DNA of 64,000 nt from positions 1-64,000 of the forward strand of contig CAZTLP010000003.1 of NCBI GenBank assembly GCA_964614345.1, given 5' to 3'. The position numbers and the translations under genes were made by a program. Positions 32,990-41,047 of this stretch are shown here, in pieces (positions within the stretch are counted from its first letter, which is position 1; every line of letters starts with the position of its first letter). Below the pieces are notes generated by a model that saw only the letters and a list, made by a program, of their open reading frames with translations, was not told where the DNA came from and did not search any database. The DNA comes from AEGEAN-183 sp964614345. GTDB lineage: Bacteria > Pseudomonadota > Gammaproteobacteria > Magnimaribacterales > Magnimaribacteraceae.

Positions 32990-34762
32990 ATGAAAAATTT
33001 AGAAAGTAATAACTGCGGGTCTTTGACTAAAAAGGAAGTTGATTCTGTTGTTAAACTTAGTGGTTGGATCCACAGAAGAAGAGATCATGGAGGAGTTATT
33101 TTCTTTGATCTGAGAGATGAGTCTGGGGTAGTGCAAGTAGTTTACAACCCGGATGAGAAGGACAGTTTTTCTTTAGCAGAGTCTTGTAGAAATGAATTCG
33201 TGATTTTTGTAGAGGGAAAGGTAAGAGAAAGACCTGAAGGCACAGTCAATCCTGAAATGGATACAGGAGAAATAGAAGTAGTAGGTTCTTCATTAGAAAT
33301 CTTAAACTCTTCTTTACCTATACCTTTCCAATTAGATGAATACGCCTCAGTAGGGGAAGAAACAAGACTTAAATACAGATTCTTAGATTTGAGAAGAGAA
33401 GAAATGCAGAAGAACCTTAGATTAAGATCAAAGACTTCTAAGTGCGTTAGAGATTATCTTGAGGCCAATGAATTTATTGAAATTGAAACCCCATTACTTA
33501 CAAAAGCCACCCCAGAAGGAGCAAGAGATTATTTAGTTCCTAGCAGAACTTATCCAGGTTCTTTTTTTGCGCTTCCTCAGTCTCCTCAATTATTCAAACA
33601 GACTTTAATGGCTTCAGGTTTCCAAAGATATTATCAATTTGCCAGATGCTTTAGAGATGAAGATCTTCGTGCAGATAGACAACCTGAATTTACTCAAATA
33701 GACCTTGAGTGTTCATTTGTAACTTCACAAAATATTAAAGATTTAGTCACTGAATTATTGAAAGATGTTTTCTCACAAGTTCTAGGGGTTAAGTTAGGTA
33801 AGTTTGATGAGATGACATATGCGGAAGCAATTACAAAATTTGGTACCGATAAACCAGATTTAAGGAATCCTCTTGTTTTAGAAGATGTTTCAGGGTTGTT
33901 TATAAATACAGAATTTAAGGTCTTTAAGGAACCAGCAAATTCTCAAGATGCAAGAATTGCATGCATGAGGGTTCCTGGAGGGGAAGAGTTAACAAGGAAA
34001 CAAATAGATGATTACACGGATTTTGTATCCAATTTTGGCGCTAAAGGGTTAGCTTATATAAGAGTAGAAGATCCCAAGAAAGGCAAAGAGGGCTTGCAAT
34101 CACCTATTATAAAATTTTTAGAAGATGATATTGTAAAAGCATTACTAAAACAGGTAGGAGCAAAAAAAGGAGATATTATTTTTTTTGGTGCTGGCCCTAA
34201 AAAAATAGTTAATGACTCTTTAGGTGCATTGCGGGTTGAGTTAGGTAAAGACTTAAATTTATTAGATAAAGATTGGGCTCCTTGTTGGATAACAGATTTT
34301 CCAATGTTCGAACTTAATGCCAGTGGAGAAATTACTCCACTTCATCATCCTTTTACATCTCCAAAATGTACAGAAGAGGAGCTTAAAGCTGATCCCCTTA
34401 ACTGTTTATCTAATGCCTATGATGTTGTTCTTAATGGCTTAGAGCTAGGTGGTGGTTCGGTACGTATTCATGAACATGAGATGTTGTCCTCTGTGCTACA
34501 AGTATTGGGCATAGGTAAAAAAGAGAGTGAAGAAAAATTTGGATTTTTATTATCTGCTTTAAAACATGGGTGTCCCCCTCATGCTGGATTAGCTATAGGC
34601 TATGATCGTTTAATTATGCTTTTGACCTCCTCTGAATCTATAAGAGATGTTATAGCTTTTCCAAAAACCCAAACAGCTTCATGTTTGTTGACTGATGCAC
34701 CAGGTCAGGCTTCCTTAGAGCAACTGGAAGAATTAAAGATTATTGTCGATGAGGATGACTAG
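32990..34762 (+). CDS. aspS: Aspartyl-tRNA synthetase
   Basis: 590 residues. N-terminal OB-fold (LSGWIHRRRDHGGVIFFDLRD split over residues 24-44), the class II core with FLDLRREEMQKNLRLRS and FRDEDLRADRQPEFTQ, a GAD insertion domain, and the C-terminal motif GLAIGYDRLIMLL. This is the long bacterial form. It charges tRNA with aspartate. aspS-yebC is a common gammaproteobacterial pair; yebC follows after 2 bp. Confidence 0.97.
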   Translation: MKNLESNNCGSLTKKEVDSVVKLSGWIHRRRDHGGVIFFDLRDESGVVQVVYNPDEKDSFSLAESCRNEFVIFVEGKVRERPEGTVNPEMDTGEIEVVGSSLEILNSSLPIPFQLDEYASVGEETRLKYRFLDLRREEMQKNLRLRSKTSKCVRDYLEANEFIEIETPLLTKATPEGARDYLVPSRTYPGSFFALPQSPQLFKQTLMASGFQRYYQFARCFRDEDLRADRQPEFTQIDLECSFVTSQNIKDLVTELLKDVFSQVLGVKLGKFDEMTYAEAITKFGTDKPDLRNPLVLEDVSGLFINTEFKVFKEPANSQDARIACMRVPGGEELTRKQIDDYTDFVSNFGAKGLAYIRVEDPKKGKEGLQSPIIKFLEDDIVKALLKQVGAKKGDIIFFGAGPKKIVNDSLGALRVELGKDLNLLDKDWAPCWITDFPMFELNASGEITPLHHPFTSPKCTEEELKADPLNCLSNAYDVVLNGLELGGGSVRIHEHEMLSSVLQVLGIGKKESEEKFGFLLSALKHGCPPHAGLAIGYDRLIMLLTSSESIRDVIAFPKTQTASCLLTDAPGQASLEQLEELKIIVDEDD

Positions 34763-34764
34763 TT

Positions 34765-35511
34765 ATGGCTGGGCATTCAAAATGGGCAAATATTAAGCAT
34801 CGAAAAGGTAGGCAAGATGCTAAAAGAGGAAAAATATTTTCTCGCTTAATAAGAGAATTAACTGTTGCTTCAAAGCTAGGAGGACCTGCCCCAGAAGATA
34901 ACCCCAGATTAAGAACAGCCCTTGATAAAGCTTTAAGCGCCAATATGCCAAAGGACACCATTGAAAGAGCTATTAAAAGAGGATCTGGTTCAGCTGAAGG
35001 GGCGGATCTAGAAGAAACTACATATGAAGGCTATGGTCCTGGTGGGGTTGCAGTTATTGTTGAATCTATGACAGATAATAATAATAGAACTGTTGCAGAG
35101 GTTAGACATGCTTTTACTAAATCTGGTGGAAATTTAGGCACTGATGGCTCAGTCTCCTACCTTTTTATTAAAAAAGGATTAATACAGATAAGTAAAAATT
35201 CAGATTATGAACAACTGATGGAAATTGCAATAGAAGCAGGAGCTGAGGATATAGAAGAGAATTTGGACAATTCACTCACTATTTCTACATTGCCCGAAGA
35301 CTTTGAATTAGTTAAACAAGCATTGATTGAAGAAGAAGTTGAGATAATAGAATCAGAAATTAGTTTAATACCAGAGACAAGTGTTTCAACTGATCTAGAG
35401 ACTTCACTAAAGATTTATAAACTTTTAGAATCTTTAGAAGATCTAGACGACACCCAAAATGTACATTCAAATGCAGATTTTCCAGAAGAGATTATTGAAC
35501 ATATAAATTAA
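34765..35511 (+). CDS. yebC: YebC/PmpR family protein
   Basis: 248 residues. MAGHSKWANIKHRKGRQDAK at the N terminus, IERAIKRGSG, YEGYGPGGVAVIVE and the C-terminal acid-rich domain are typical. Family members have been described as DNA-binding transcription regulators and, more recently, as factors that help ribosomes through proline-rich stretches. In E. coli and Pseudomonas the next gene is ruvC; here a different nuclease gene follows after 2 bp. Confidence 0.96.
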   Translation: MAGHSKWANIKHRKGRQDAKRGKIFSRLIRELTVASKLGGPAPEDNPRLRTALDKALSANMPKDTIERAIKRGSGSAEGADLEETTYEGYGPGGVAVIVESMTDNNNRTVAEVRHAFTKSGGNLGTDGSVSYLFIKKGLIQISKNSDYEQLMEIAIEAGAEDIEENLDNSLTISTLPEDFELVKQALIEEEVEIIESEISLIPETSVSTDLETSLKIYKLLESLEDLDDTQNVHSNADFPEEIIEHIN

Positions 35512-35513
35512 TA

Positions 35514-35924
35514 ATGACAAATTCAAGAAATAAAGGTGCTTCATTTGAAAGGGAAATAGGGAACCTATTAACTGAGGACCTTGGTCTAAAAAATAATATC
35601 AGAAGGATTCTAGAACAGACTAGGGAGAAACACCTCCCTGATCTCATGTTAGGAAGGTGGTACATAGAGTGTAAAAGATATGGTTCGGGTGCAGAGCCTC
35701 TGGAGGCATGGTGGCAGCAAGTGCTTGATGCTACCAGTGAACAAGGCATCCCAGCCCTGGTATATAAGTTTGATAGAAGACCTATAAAGGTGAGAGTGCC
35801 TCTTGGGGCAATTAATTCTGAATTAAATATAAATGCTCCTTATACCGCAGATTTACTTTGGGAAGATTTTATCTTTCTTCTAAAAAATCTTTATAAGGAA
35901 GATATAGAAAACCACGACTTATAA
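35514..35924 (+). CDS. Phage-type PD-(D/E)XK endonuclease in the ruvCAB position (putative junction resolvase)
   Basis: 136 residues. RNKGASFEREIGNLL carries Glu12; HLPDLMLGRWYIECKRYG holds Asp43, Glu52 and Lys54, the P-D-x(8)-E-x-K catalytic set; WWQQVLDAT (Gln68-Gln69) fits the helix after the core. This layout resembles small phage and prophage nucleases and, more distantly, the archaeal Hjc resolvase (KG..ERE, D, E-x-K). It has no RuvC (RNase H fold) features. It lies exactly between yebC and ybgC, where ruvC, ruvA and ruvB normally are. Junction resolution is therefore a reasonable inference, but cleavage specificity cannot be read from sequence. Confidence 0.7.
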   Translation: MTNSRNKGASFEREIGNLLTEDLGLKNNIRRILEQTREKHLPDLMLGRWYIECKRYGSGAEPLEAWWQQVLDATSEQGIPALVYKFDRRPIKVRVPLGAINSELNINAPYTADLLWEDFIFLLKNLYKEDIENHDL

Positions 35925-35926
35925 AG

Positions 35927-36325
35927 ATGCATATATTGCCTATTAAGATTTACTACGAAGATACAGATGCACAAGGGGTGGTCTACTACGCAAACTATTT
36001 GAAATTTTTTGAGAGAGCTAGAACAGAGTTTCTTAGAGAAATAGGTTATAAGCAAAAAGAGCTAATGGAAAAGGGTGCAATTTTTGTAGTTAGAGAAGTT
36101 TCAGTTGAATTTAAAAAACCAGCTAACCTAGATCAGGAAATTGAAATTCATACTAGAATAATCAAAGCTGGAAAAGTTAGTTTTGACTTTAATCAAGAAG
36201 CTCTCAACAAGGAAGGTGATTTATTGTGTGGAGGTATTGTTAAGTGTGGTTGTCTTACTTTGAGAGACTTCAAACCCAAAGCTCTCCCTAGTAAGTTACA
36301 TCAAGGTATGAAATCATTGCTATAG
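35927..36325 (+). CDS. ybgC: Tol-Pal-associated acyl-CoA thioesterase YbgC
   Basis: 132 residues, hotdog fold. YYEDTDAQGVVYYANYLKFFERARTEFLR holds the catalytic Asp of the 4-hydroxybenzoyl-CoA thioesterase type (this motif spans about residues 8-36). Family members hydrolyse acyl-CoAs or acyl-ACP and interact with lipid synthesis enzymes. It is the normal first gene of the tol-pal operon, 5 bp before tolQ. Confidence 0.93.
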   Translation: MHILPIKIYYEDTDAQGVVYYANYLKFFERARTEFLREIGYKQKELMEKGAIFVVREVSVEFKKPANLDQEIEIHTRIIKAGKVSFDFNQEALNKEGDLLCGGIVKCGCLTLRDFKPKALPSKLHQGMKSLL

Positions 36326-36330
36326 AAATT

Positions 36331-36999
36331 ATGTCATATTCAGTCATAGATCTTTTTATCAACGCAAGTTTAGTAGTTCAGTTGGTGATTTTTTTGCTGC
36401 TATTGGCTTCTATTTTCTCTTGGATGGTAATTTTTGAAAGATGGATATTTTTAAATAAATCTAAACAGGAACTTGTTAGATTTGAAGACTTGTTCTGGTC
36501 TGACGCAGGTTTAGAAGCCGTTTTTGATCAAGGAGAAGACGAGAACCACATTTCTATTGGAGCAGAGCGTATATTTAGATCTGGTTATCAAGAATACAAA
36601 AATATTAAAAGCCAGAATTTAGAACCTGAAACTGTTTTAGAGGGCTCTGAAAGAGCTATGAGGATATCCCTTTCCAGGGAGCAGACAGCCTTGGAAAAAC
36701 ACTTACCTTTTTTGGCTACTGTAGCCTCGGCATCTCCTTATGTAGGCTTATTTGGAACTGTCTGGGGCATAATGAATTCCTTCCGGGGCTTAGCGGAAAC
36801 AAATCAAGCTACATTGTCTACAGTAGCACCTGGCATTTCTGAAGCTTTGATAGCTACAGCTATAGGTTTATTTGCAGCCATTCCTGCTTTAATTGCATAC
36901 AACCGATATACGACCTCTGTTGAAACACTGCTTTCAAGTTTCGAAGATTTTATGGATGAATTCTCTATTGTTCTTCATAGAGATCTTTATAAGAAATGA
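36331..36999 (+). CDS. tolQ: Tol-Pal system protein TolQ
   Basis: 222 residues with three membrane helices: one near residues 15-35 and two in the C-terminal half around LPFLATVASASPYVGLFGTV and ALIATAIGLFAAIPALIAYN. These are MotA/TolQ/ExbB features. TolQ forms a proton-driven pentameric channel around TolR and energises TolA. It overlaps tolR by 4 bp. Confidence 0.95.
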   Translation: MSYSVIDLFINASLVVQLVIFLLLLASIFSWMVIFERWIFLNKSKQELVRFEDLFWSDAGLEAVFDQGEDENHISIGAERIFRSGYQEYKNIKSQNLEPETVLEGSERAMRISLSREQTALEKHLPFLATVASASPYVGLFGTVWGIMNSFRGLAETNQATLSTVAPGISEALIATAIGLFAAIPALIAYNRYTTSVETLLSSFEDFMDEFSIVLHRDLYKK

Positions 37000-37421
37000 C
37001 TTCAAGAAGACGCAGAAGAACATTACTCTCAGAGATAAATGTGGTTCCTTATATTGATGTGATGCTAGTGCTGTTAGTAGTTTTTATGATAGCGGCTCCT
37101 TTAATGGTTCAAGGCGTTCTAGTAAATCTTCCTGAGACGCTTTCAGAACCTCTCCCAAGAGAAAAAAATGATCCACTAATTATTTCTATAAAGTCTGAAG
37201 GTACATTTTTTCTCGAAACGCAAGCTACTAAGAATACTCCTCTTGGTTTAGACGAGATTTCTATACAAGTAGAGAAGATTCTTAAAGCAAATCCTTCATT
37301 GCAAGTGGTAGTAAGGGGAGATGGGGGAGTTAAATATCAGAAAGTAATGGAGTTAATGTCAGTTCTTCAAGCTTCAGGAGCTGAAGATGTAGGCTTAATC
37401 ACTCAACCACCTTCCTCTTAG
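36996..37421 (+). CDS. tolR: Tol-Pal system protein TolR
   Basis: 141 residues. A short basic N terminus precedes one membrane helix containing NVVPYIDVMLVLLVVFMIA, with the proton-carrying Asp at about residue 21. The periplasmic domain follows, including VVVRGDGGVKYQKVMELM. It works with TolQ to convert proton flow into force. ExbD is the main alternative, excluded by the neighbours. Confidence 0.95.
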   Translation: MTSRRRRRTLLSEINVVPYIDVMLVLLVVFMIAAPLMVQGVLVNLPETLSEPLPREKNDPLIISIKSEGTFFLETQATKNTPLGLDEISIQVEKILKANPSLQVVVRGDGGVKYQKVMELMSVLQASGAEDVGLITQPPSS

Positions 37422-37424
37422 CTT

Positions 37425-38036
37425 GTGCAAAATTATTTCTCTGGCTTTCTAGTATCTTTTGTTCTGCATATAGGATTAGTTTTATCTTTTACAAATTTCT
37501 TTCAAATTGATGATCTTTATTCGTTAAATAAAATTGAGCCTATGCCTGCTTATCTTGTATTTGAAAAACCACAAGTACTTAAAAAGATAACGAAAAATAA
37601 GATAGTAAAAAAGCAGATTTATGAAGAACCAGAAATTGCTTCTCCGATTCTAGAGATGGCGGATACAGGAGCTGAGTTAGAAAATATAAAAATAGAAAAA
37701 GATTTATTGCTAAAGGAAATTGTAAGCAATGAGACGAAGAGTTCGGTTGAAGAGATTTCTTTTTTTTCTAATCTTATCAGAGATCAAGTAATACTAAATT
37801 GGAAACAGCCAAGTTCTGCACAAAAGGGAATGACAGTAGAAATACTTATAACTCTTGTACCTACTGGAGAAATTATTCAAGTTAATTTAACTAAGTCCAG
37901 CGGTAACCAAGCTTTTGATAATTCTGCTTTAAATGCAGTTCAGAAAGTTTCGAAATTTGAAAATCTAGATATGGGAAGAAAATTATTTGATAACCATTTT
38001 AGAAAGTTTACTCTAGTATTTAATCCCGAAAATTAG
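37425..38036 (+). CDS. tolA: Cell envelope integrity protein TolA, short form
   Basis: 203 residues from a GTG 3 bp after tolR. N-terminal membrane helix (about 6-25), a charged linker of about 90 residues and a TonB/TolA-like C-terminal domain (LIRDQVILNWKQPSSAQKG... TKSSGNQAFDNSALNAVQKV). TolA spans the periplasm to reach Pal and TolB. E. coli TolA has 421 residues because of a long helical domain II; that part is greatly shortened here. Confidence 0.88.
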   Translation: MQNYFSGFLVSFVLHIGLVLSFTNFFQIDDLYSLNKIEPMPAYLVFEKPQVLKKITKNKIVKKQIYEEPEIASPILEMADTGAELENIKIEKDLLLKEIVSNETKSSVEEISFFSNLIRDQVILNWKQPSSAQKGMTVEILITLVPTGEIIQVNLTKSSGNQAFDNSALNAVQKVSKFENLDMGRKLFDNHFRKFTLVFNPEN

Positions 38037-38040
38037 ACCT

Positions 38041-39339
38041 ATGATCTTAAGGATTTTGATATCTTTTTTTATTGCTTATAGTTCTTTTCTGTCTTCTGAT
38101 CTTAGGATTGAAATTACTAAAGGGATTAAAGATCCAATTAGGATAGCAATAGTTCCTATAGCATGGAATCTTGAAAATCCACCAAGGGAATACCTACATC
38201 AAATTATTTCTTCTGATCTAGAGTCATTTGGTGAATTTGTATCTTTATCCCCAAAAGAAATGTTAAGTCTGCCTAAAACTGAACAAGAAATATTTTACAG
38301 AGATTGGAAACTTTTAGATGTTGACTATTTAGTTTTAGGAGCTGCCTCTAGGGGAGAAAGTAAAGAAGAAATAGTAGTAAATTTCTCGCTCTATAATGTT
38401 ACTAGAGAAAGGTTAATGAAAAGGTCAATTAGTGTTGGATCTGCTTCTCATTTAAATGCACTTGCTCATGTTATAAGTGATAGAATATATAATGAAATCA
38501 ATGGTTTACCAGGTATATCCTCCACAAAAATATCATATATAAACCAAAGTAGCTTACCTGAACAAAAATACTTCTTAAGAGTTACTGATATTGATGGAAA
38601 GAATGATTCTAGTATTTTCTCTTCTAGCGAGCCTTTAATGTCACCTAGCTGGTCATCAGACGGAAAGCGTTTGGCTTATGTTTCCTTTGAAGAAGGTACT
38701 TCAAGAATATTTATACAAGAAATTTATACAGGGGAAAGAAAAGGATTAAAACTTGAGAGGGGTATTAATAGCTCTCCAAATTGGTCTCCTTCAGATAAGT
38801 ATTTAGCAGCTGTTCTTTCTAAAGAAGGCAATCCAGATATTTTTAGATATGACTTAGAAAATGATAAGTGGAAACAGCTAACAGATCATTTTGGAATTGA
38901 TACAGAACCAGATTGGTCACCAGATGGAAGAAAAATAATTTTTACTTCAAACAGAAGTGGATCCCCGCAAATTTATGAAATGAATGTTTCCAATAGGAAG
39001 ATCAGAAGAAAAACTTTTGAAGGAACCTACAATGCTAGAGCGAGATATACTCCTGATGGAAAGAGTTTTGTTTTTGTGCATAGAAGAGATGGAATGTTTC
39101 ATATTGCTGTTCAAAATCTTAGAACGAGTAAGTTACAAATTTTAACGGATACTACTCTTGATGAATCTCCCACTATTTCTCCCAATGGAAAAGTAATTAT
39201 TTATGCCACGAAAGATAAAGAAAAAGATATTCTTGCAGGAATATCAATAGACGGAAAAACAAGATTTATTTTACCGACCAATTCAGGGGGTGTAAGGGAA
39301 CCAAGCTGGTCACCTTTGTTAGTTTACACAGGCAACTAA
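38041..39339 (+). CDS. tolB: Tol-Pal system beta-propeller protein TolB
   Basis: 432 residues with an N-terminal signal peptide (about residues 1-18), a TolB N-terminal domain (RIAIVPIAWNLE...) and a six-bladed propeller with repeats such as LMSPSWSSDGKRLAYVS, NSSPNWSPSDKYLA and TEPDWSPDGRKIIFTSNRSG. TolB is a periplasmic partner of Pal and TolA. Last gene of the tight tolQRAB run; pal follows after 75 bp with its own likely promoter. Confidence 0.96.
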   Translation: MILRILISFFIAYSSFLSSDLRIEITKGIKDPIRIAIVPIAWNLENPPREYLHQIISSDLESFGEFVSLSPKEMLSLPKTEQEIFYRDWKLLDVDYLVLGAASRGESKEEIVVNFSLYNVTRERLMKRSISVGSASHLNALAHVISDRIYNEINGLPGISSTKISYINQSSLPEQKYFLRVTDIDGKNDSSIFSSSEPLMSPSWSSDGKRLAYVSFEEGTSRIFIQEIYTGERKGLKLERGINSSPNWSPSDKYLAAVLSKEGNPDIFRYDLENDKWKQLTDHFGIDTEPDWSPDGRKIIFTSNRSGSPQIYEMNVSNRKIRRKTFEGTYNARARYTPDGKSFVFVHRRDGMFHIAVQNLRTSKLQILTDTTLDESPTISPNGKVIIYATKDKEKDILAGISIDGKTRFILPTNSGGVREPSWSPLLVYTGN

Positions 39340-39389
39340 TTTCTTTAAAAGTAGTCTAATTCCCTGAGGTTATTTTAAAATAAAAAAAG

Positions 39390-39395
39390 TATAAT
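39390..39395 (+). promoter_or_regulatory. -10 element of a likely pal promoter
   Basis: A perfect TATAAT lies 19 bp before the pal ATG in the only sizeable gap within the tol-pal operon. The -35 is poor. An internal promoter would let the abundant lipoprotein Pal be made in excess over TolQRAB. A strong AAGGAG ribosome site follows. Confidence 0.45.
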
Positions 39396-39414
39396 TAGGA
39401 TAAGGAGCTTAAAT

Positions 39415-39882
39415 ATGAGTTTATTTGATCAATTTTTAATTATGGCAGCCATCATATGTTCTTTTAGTGGATGCGCTGCAGTTTCAATGGATCGAGCCGT
39501 GGAAGCTGAAACTGTTTCGGCTGTTGCAGAACCTGGATACTCCGATTCTGATAGCCCAGTAGGAGGTACAATATACTTTGATTACGACAAATATAATCTA
39601 AGTGCTTCTGCTGTATCAGAAATTCGTGATCTTGCTAAATCTATAAAATCTAATTCGAGTCAGGTAAGAATAGAAGGGCATTGCGATGAAAGAGGTACAA
39701 GGGAATATAATTTAGCTTTAGGTGAAAGAAGAGCTAATGCAGTTTCTGAATTACTTCAAGTCAATGGGGTTCCTTCTAGTAGCATCACGACAGTTAGTTA
39801 TGGAGAAGAAAGGCCTGTCGCTTACGGTTCCAGTGAATCTTCTTGGTCTAAAAACAGAAGAGCAGTAGTCAAAGTATTGTAA
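39415..39882 (+). CDS. pal: Peptidoglycan-associated lipoprotein Pal
   Basis: 155 residues. Signal peptide ending in FSGC (Cys20) for lipidation, a short linker, then an OmpA-like domain: TIYFDYDKYNLSASAV, the peptidoglycan-binding VRIEGHCDERGTREYNLALG and RRANAVSELL. Pal anchors the outer membrane to peptidoglycan and is recruited to the septum by the Tol proteins. Confidence 0.97.
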   Translation: MSLFDQFLIMAAIICSFSGCAAVSMDRAVEAETVSAVAEPGYSDSDSPVGGTIYFDYDKYNLSASAVSEIRDLAKSIKSNSSQVRIEGHCDERGTREYNLALGERRANAVSELLQVNGVPSSSITTVSYGEERPVAYGSSESSWSKNRRAVVKVL

Positions 39883-39894
39883 ATTCAGAACGAT

Positions 39895-40572
39895 TTGAAA
39901 AGATCTAATTTCTTATTTCTTTTAACTATTTTAGCTTTTCCGCTAGAGGTTTTTTCTGAAGAAGAGGAGTCCCTAGATTTAATTTACCAAAAAATAAGTG
40001 AATTAGAGCAGGAAATAGCTACCCTTAGAAATCTGATTGAAGAAAATACTTATCTGATAGAGAGATATCAAGAACTTCAGCAACAAAGATATCTTGATTT
40101 AGACAAAAGGTTGCATAATCTTCTTTCTGAAGAAAAGGAAGATCTAACTGCTGAATCCTTAAACGGGCAACAAAACAATACAACAGAAGAGATTGATTTA
40201 TATAAAGGTGCTTTGGAATTATTTGATTCATCAAGATATGCCGAAGCCCTAGAAAGTTTTAGAGAGCTGATAATTTCTTATCCTGAAGGGTCCTATTCCG
40301 CTGATGCTTATTTTTGGTCTGGAGAACTTTATTTAGTTCAACAGCTATTTGAAGATGCTAGAGAGCATTATTTGGTAGTAGTTGAGAAATTCAATGAACA
40401 TCCAAGGGTAGCAGATAGCTTATTCAAACTAGGATTACTGGAGAGAGCCTTGATGAATGATCAGGTAGCCAACTCTTACTTTTCAAGAGTTGTTTCTGAA
40501 TACCCTGATACTGGAGCAGCCGAGTTAGCAAAAAAATCTCTAGAAGTCTCTAATCAGGAATCAAAGAATTAA
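39895..40572 (+). CDS. cpoB: Cell division coordinator CpoB (YbgF)
   Basis: 225 residues from a TTG at 39895. Signal peptide KRSNFLFLLTILAFPLEVFS, then a coiled coil (about residues 25-70) and three TPR repeats beginning at DLYKGALELFDSSRYAEALE. This is the CpoB layout: the N-terminal coil trimerises and the TPRs bind TolA, linking PBP1B activity to outer-membrane constriction. LpoA, the PBP1A activator, is also in this window. It closes the tol-pal operon; a tRNA gene follows. Confidence 0.92.
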   Translation: MKRSNFLFLLTILAFPLEVFSEEEESLDLIYQKISELEQEIATLRNLIEENTYLIERYQELQQQRYLDLDKRLHNLLSEEKEDLTAESLNGQQNNTTEEIDLYKGALELFDSSRYAEALESFRELIISYPEGSYSADAYFWSGELYLVQQLFEDAREHYLVVVEKFNEHPRVADSLFKLGLLERALMNDQVANSYFSRVVSEYPDTGAAELAKKSLEVSNQESKN

Positions 40573-40581
40573 TTACGTATG

Positions 40582-40587
40582 TATAAT
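40582..40587 (+). promoter_or_regulatory. -10 element of the tRNA-Lys promoter
   Basis: TATAAT is followed by a GCGCGC discriminator and lies 10 bp before the mature tRNA 5' end. No convincing -35 is seen at 17-18 bp. The GC-rich discriminator is typical of stable-RNA promoters. Confidence 0.5.
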
Positions 40588-40597
40588 GCGCGCTCAT

Positions 40598-40674
40598 GGG
40601 CCGTTAGCTCAGTTTGGTAGAGCAGTTCCCTTTTAAGGAATTGGTCCTGCGTTCGAGTCGCAGACGGCCCACCA
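40598..40674 (+). tRNA. tRNA-Lys (anticodon TTT)
   Basis: 77 nt with an encoded CCA end. Acceptor GGGCCGT pairs with ACGGCCC; D stem GCTC/GAGC; anticodon stem GTTCC/GGAAT around the loop CTTTTAA, giving anticodon TTT; T stem CTGCG/CGCAG around TTCGAGT. Discriminator base A. The sequence closely resembles E. coli tRNA-Lys. crcB begins 8 bp after the CCA, so both are probably on one transcript. Confidence 0.98.
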
Positions 40675-40682
40675 TTTAAGCC

Positions 40683-41045
40683 ATGAAATATTTTTTGATC
40701 CTCTTAGGCGGTGCTGCAGGAGCTCTTTCTAGGGTTATTATTTCTGAGCTAATAGAAAAATCCCAATTTCACTTTTTTCCATTGGGTATTATTTCAGTGA
40801 ATATTCTTGGCTGTTTTTTGCTAGGAATTTTTATTAATTTTATGGGTCCCAAATATGAAGAGATCTATGAACCTCTTTTGTTAGTAGGTTTTCTAGGGGC
40901 TTTTACTACATTTTCTGCTTTCTCTAAAGAAACCTTTCAATTAATAGAACAGGGAAATTGGTTAGTAGTATTAAGTTATATTATCTTTACAGTAGTTGGT
41001 TGCCTAGTTGCTACGTGGATTGGAATGCAGATAATCAAACACTAG
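40683..41045 (+). CDS. crcB: Fluoride-specific channel CrcB/Fluc
   Basis: 120 residues, four membrane helices. GGAAGALSR at the N terminus, NILGCFLLG, and the signature GFLGAFTTFSAFSKE (about residues 76-90) identify the dual-topology fluoride exporter. No fluoride riboswitch is present; the upstream sequence is the tRNA-Lys gene. The stop is 2 bp from the stop of the convergent gene. Confidence 0.95.
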   Translation: MKYFLILLGGAAGALSRVIISELIEKSQFHFFPLGIISVNILGCFLLGIFINFMGPKYEEIYEPLLLVGFLGAFTTFSAFSKETFQLIEQGNWLVVLSYIIFTVVGCLVATWIGMQIIKH

Positions 41046-41047
41046 AA

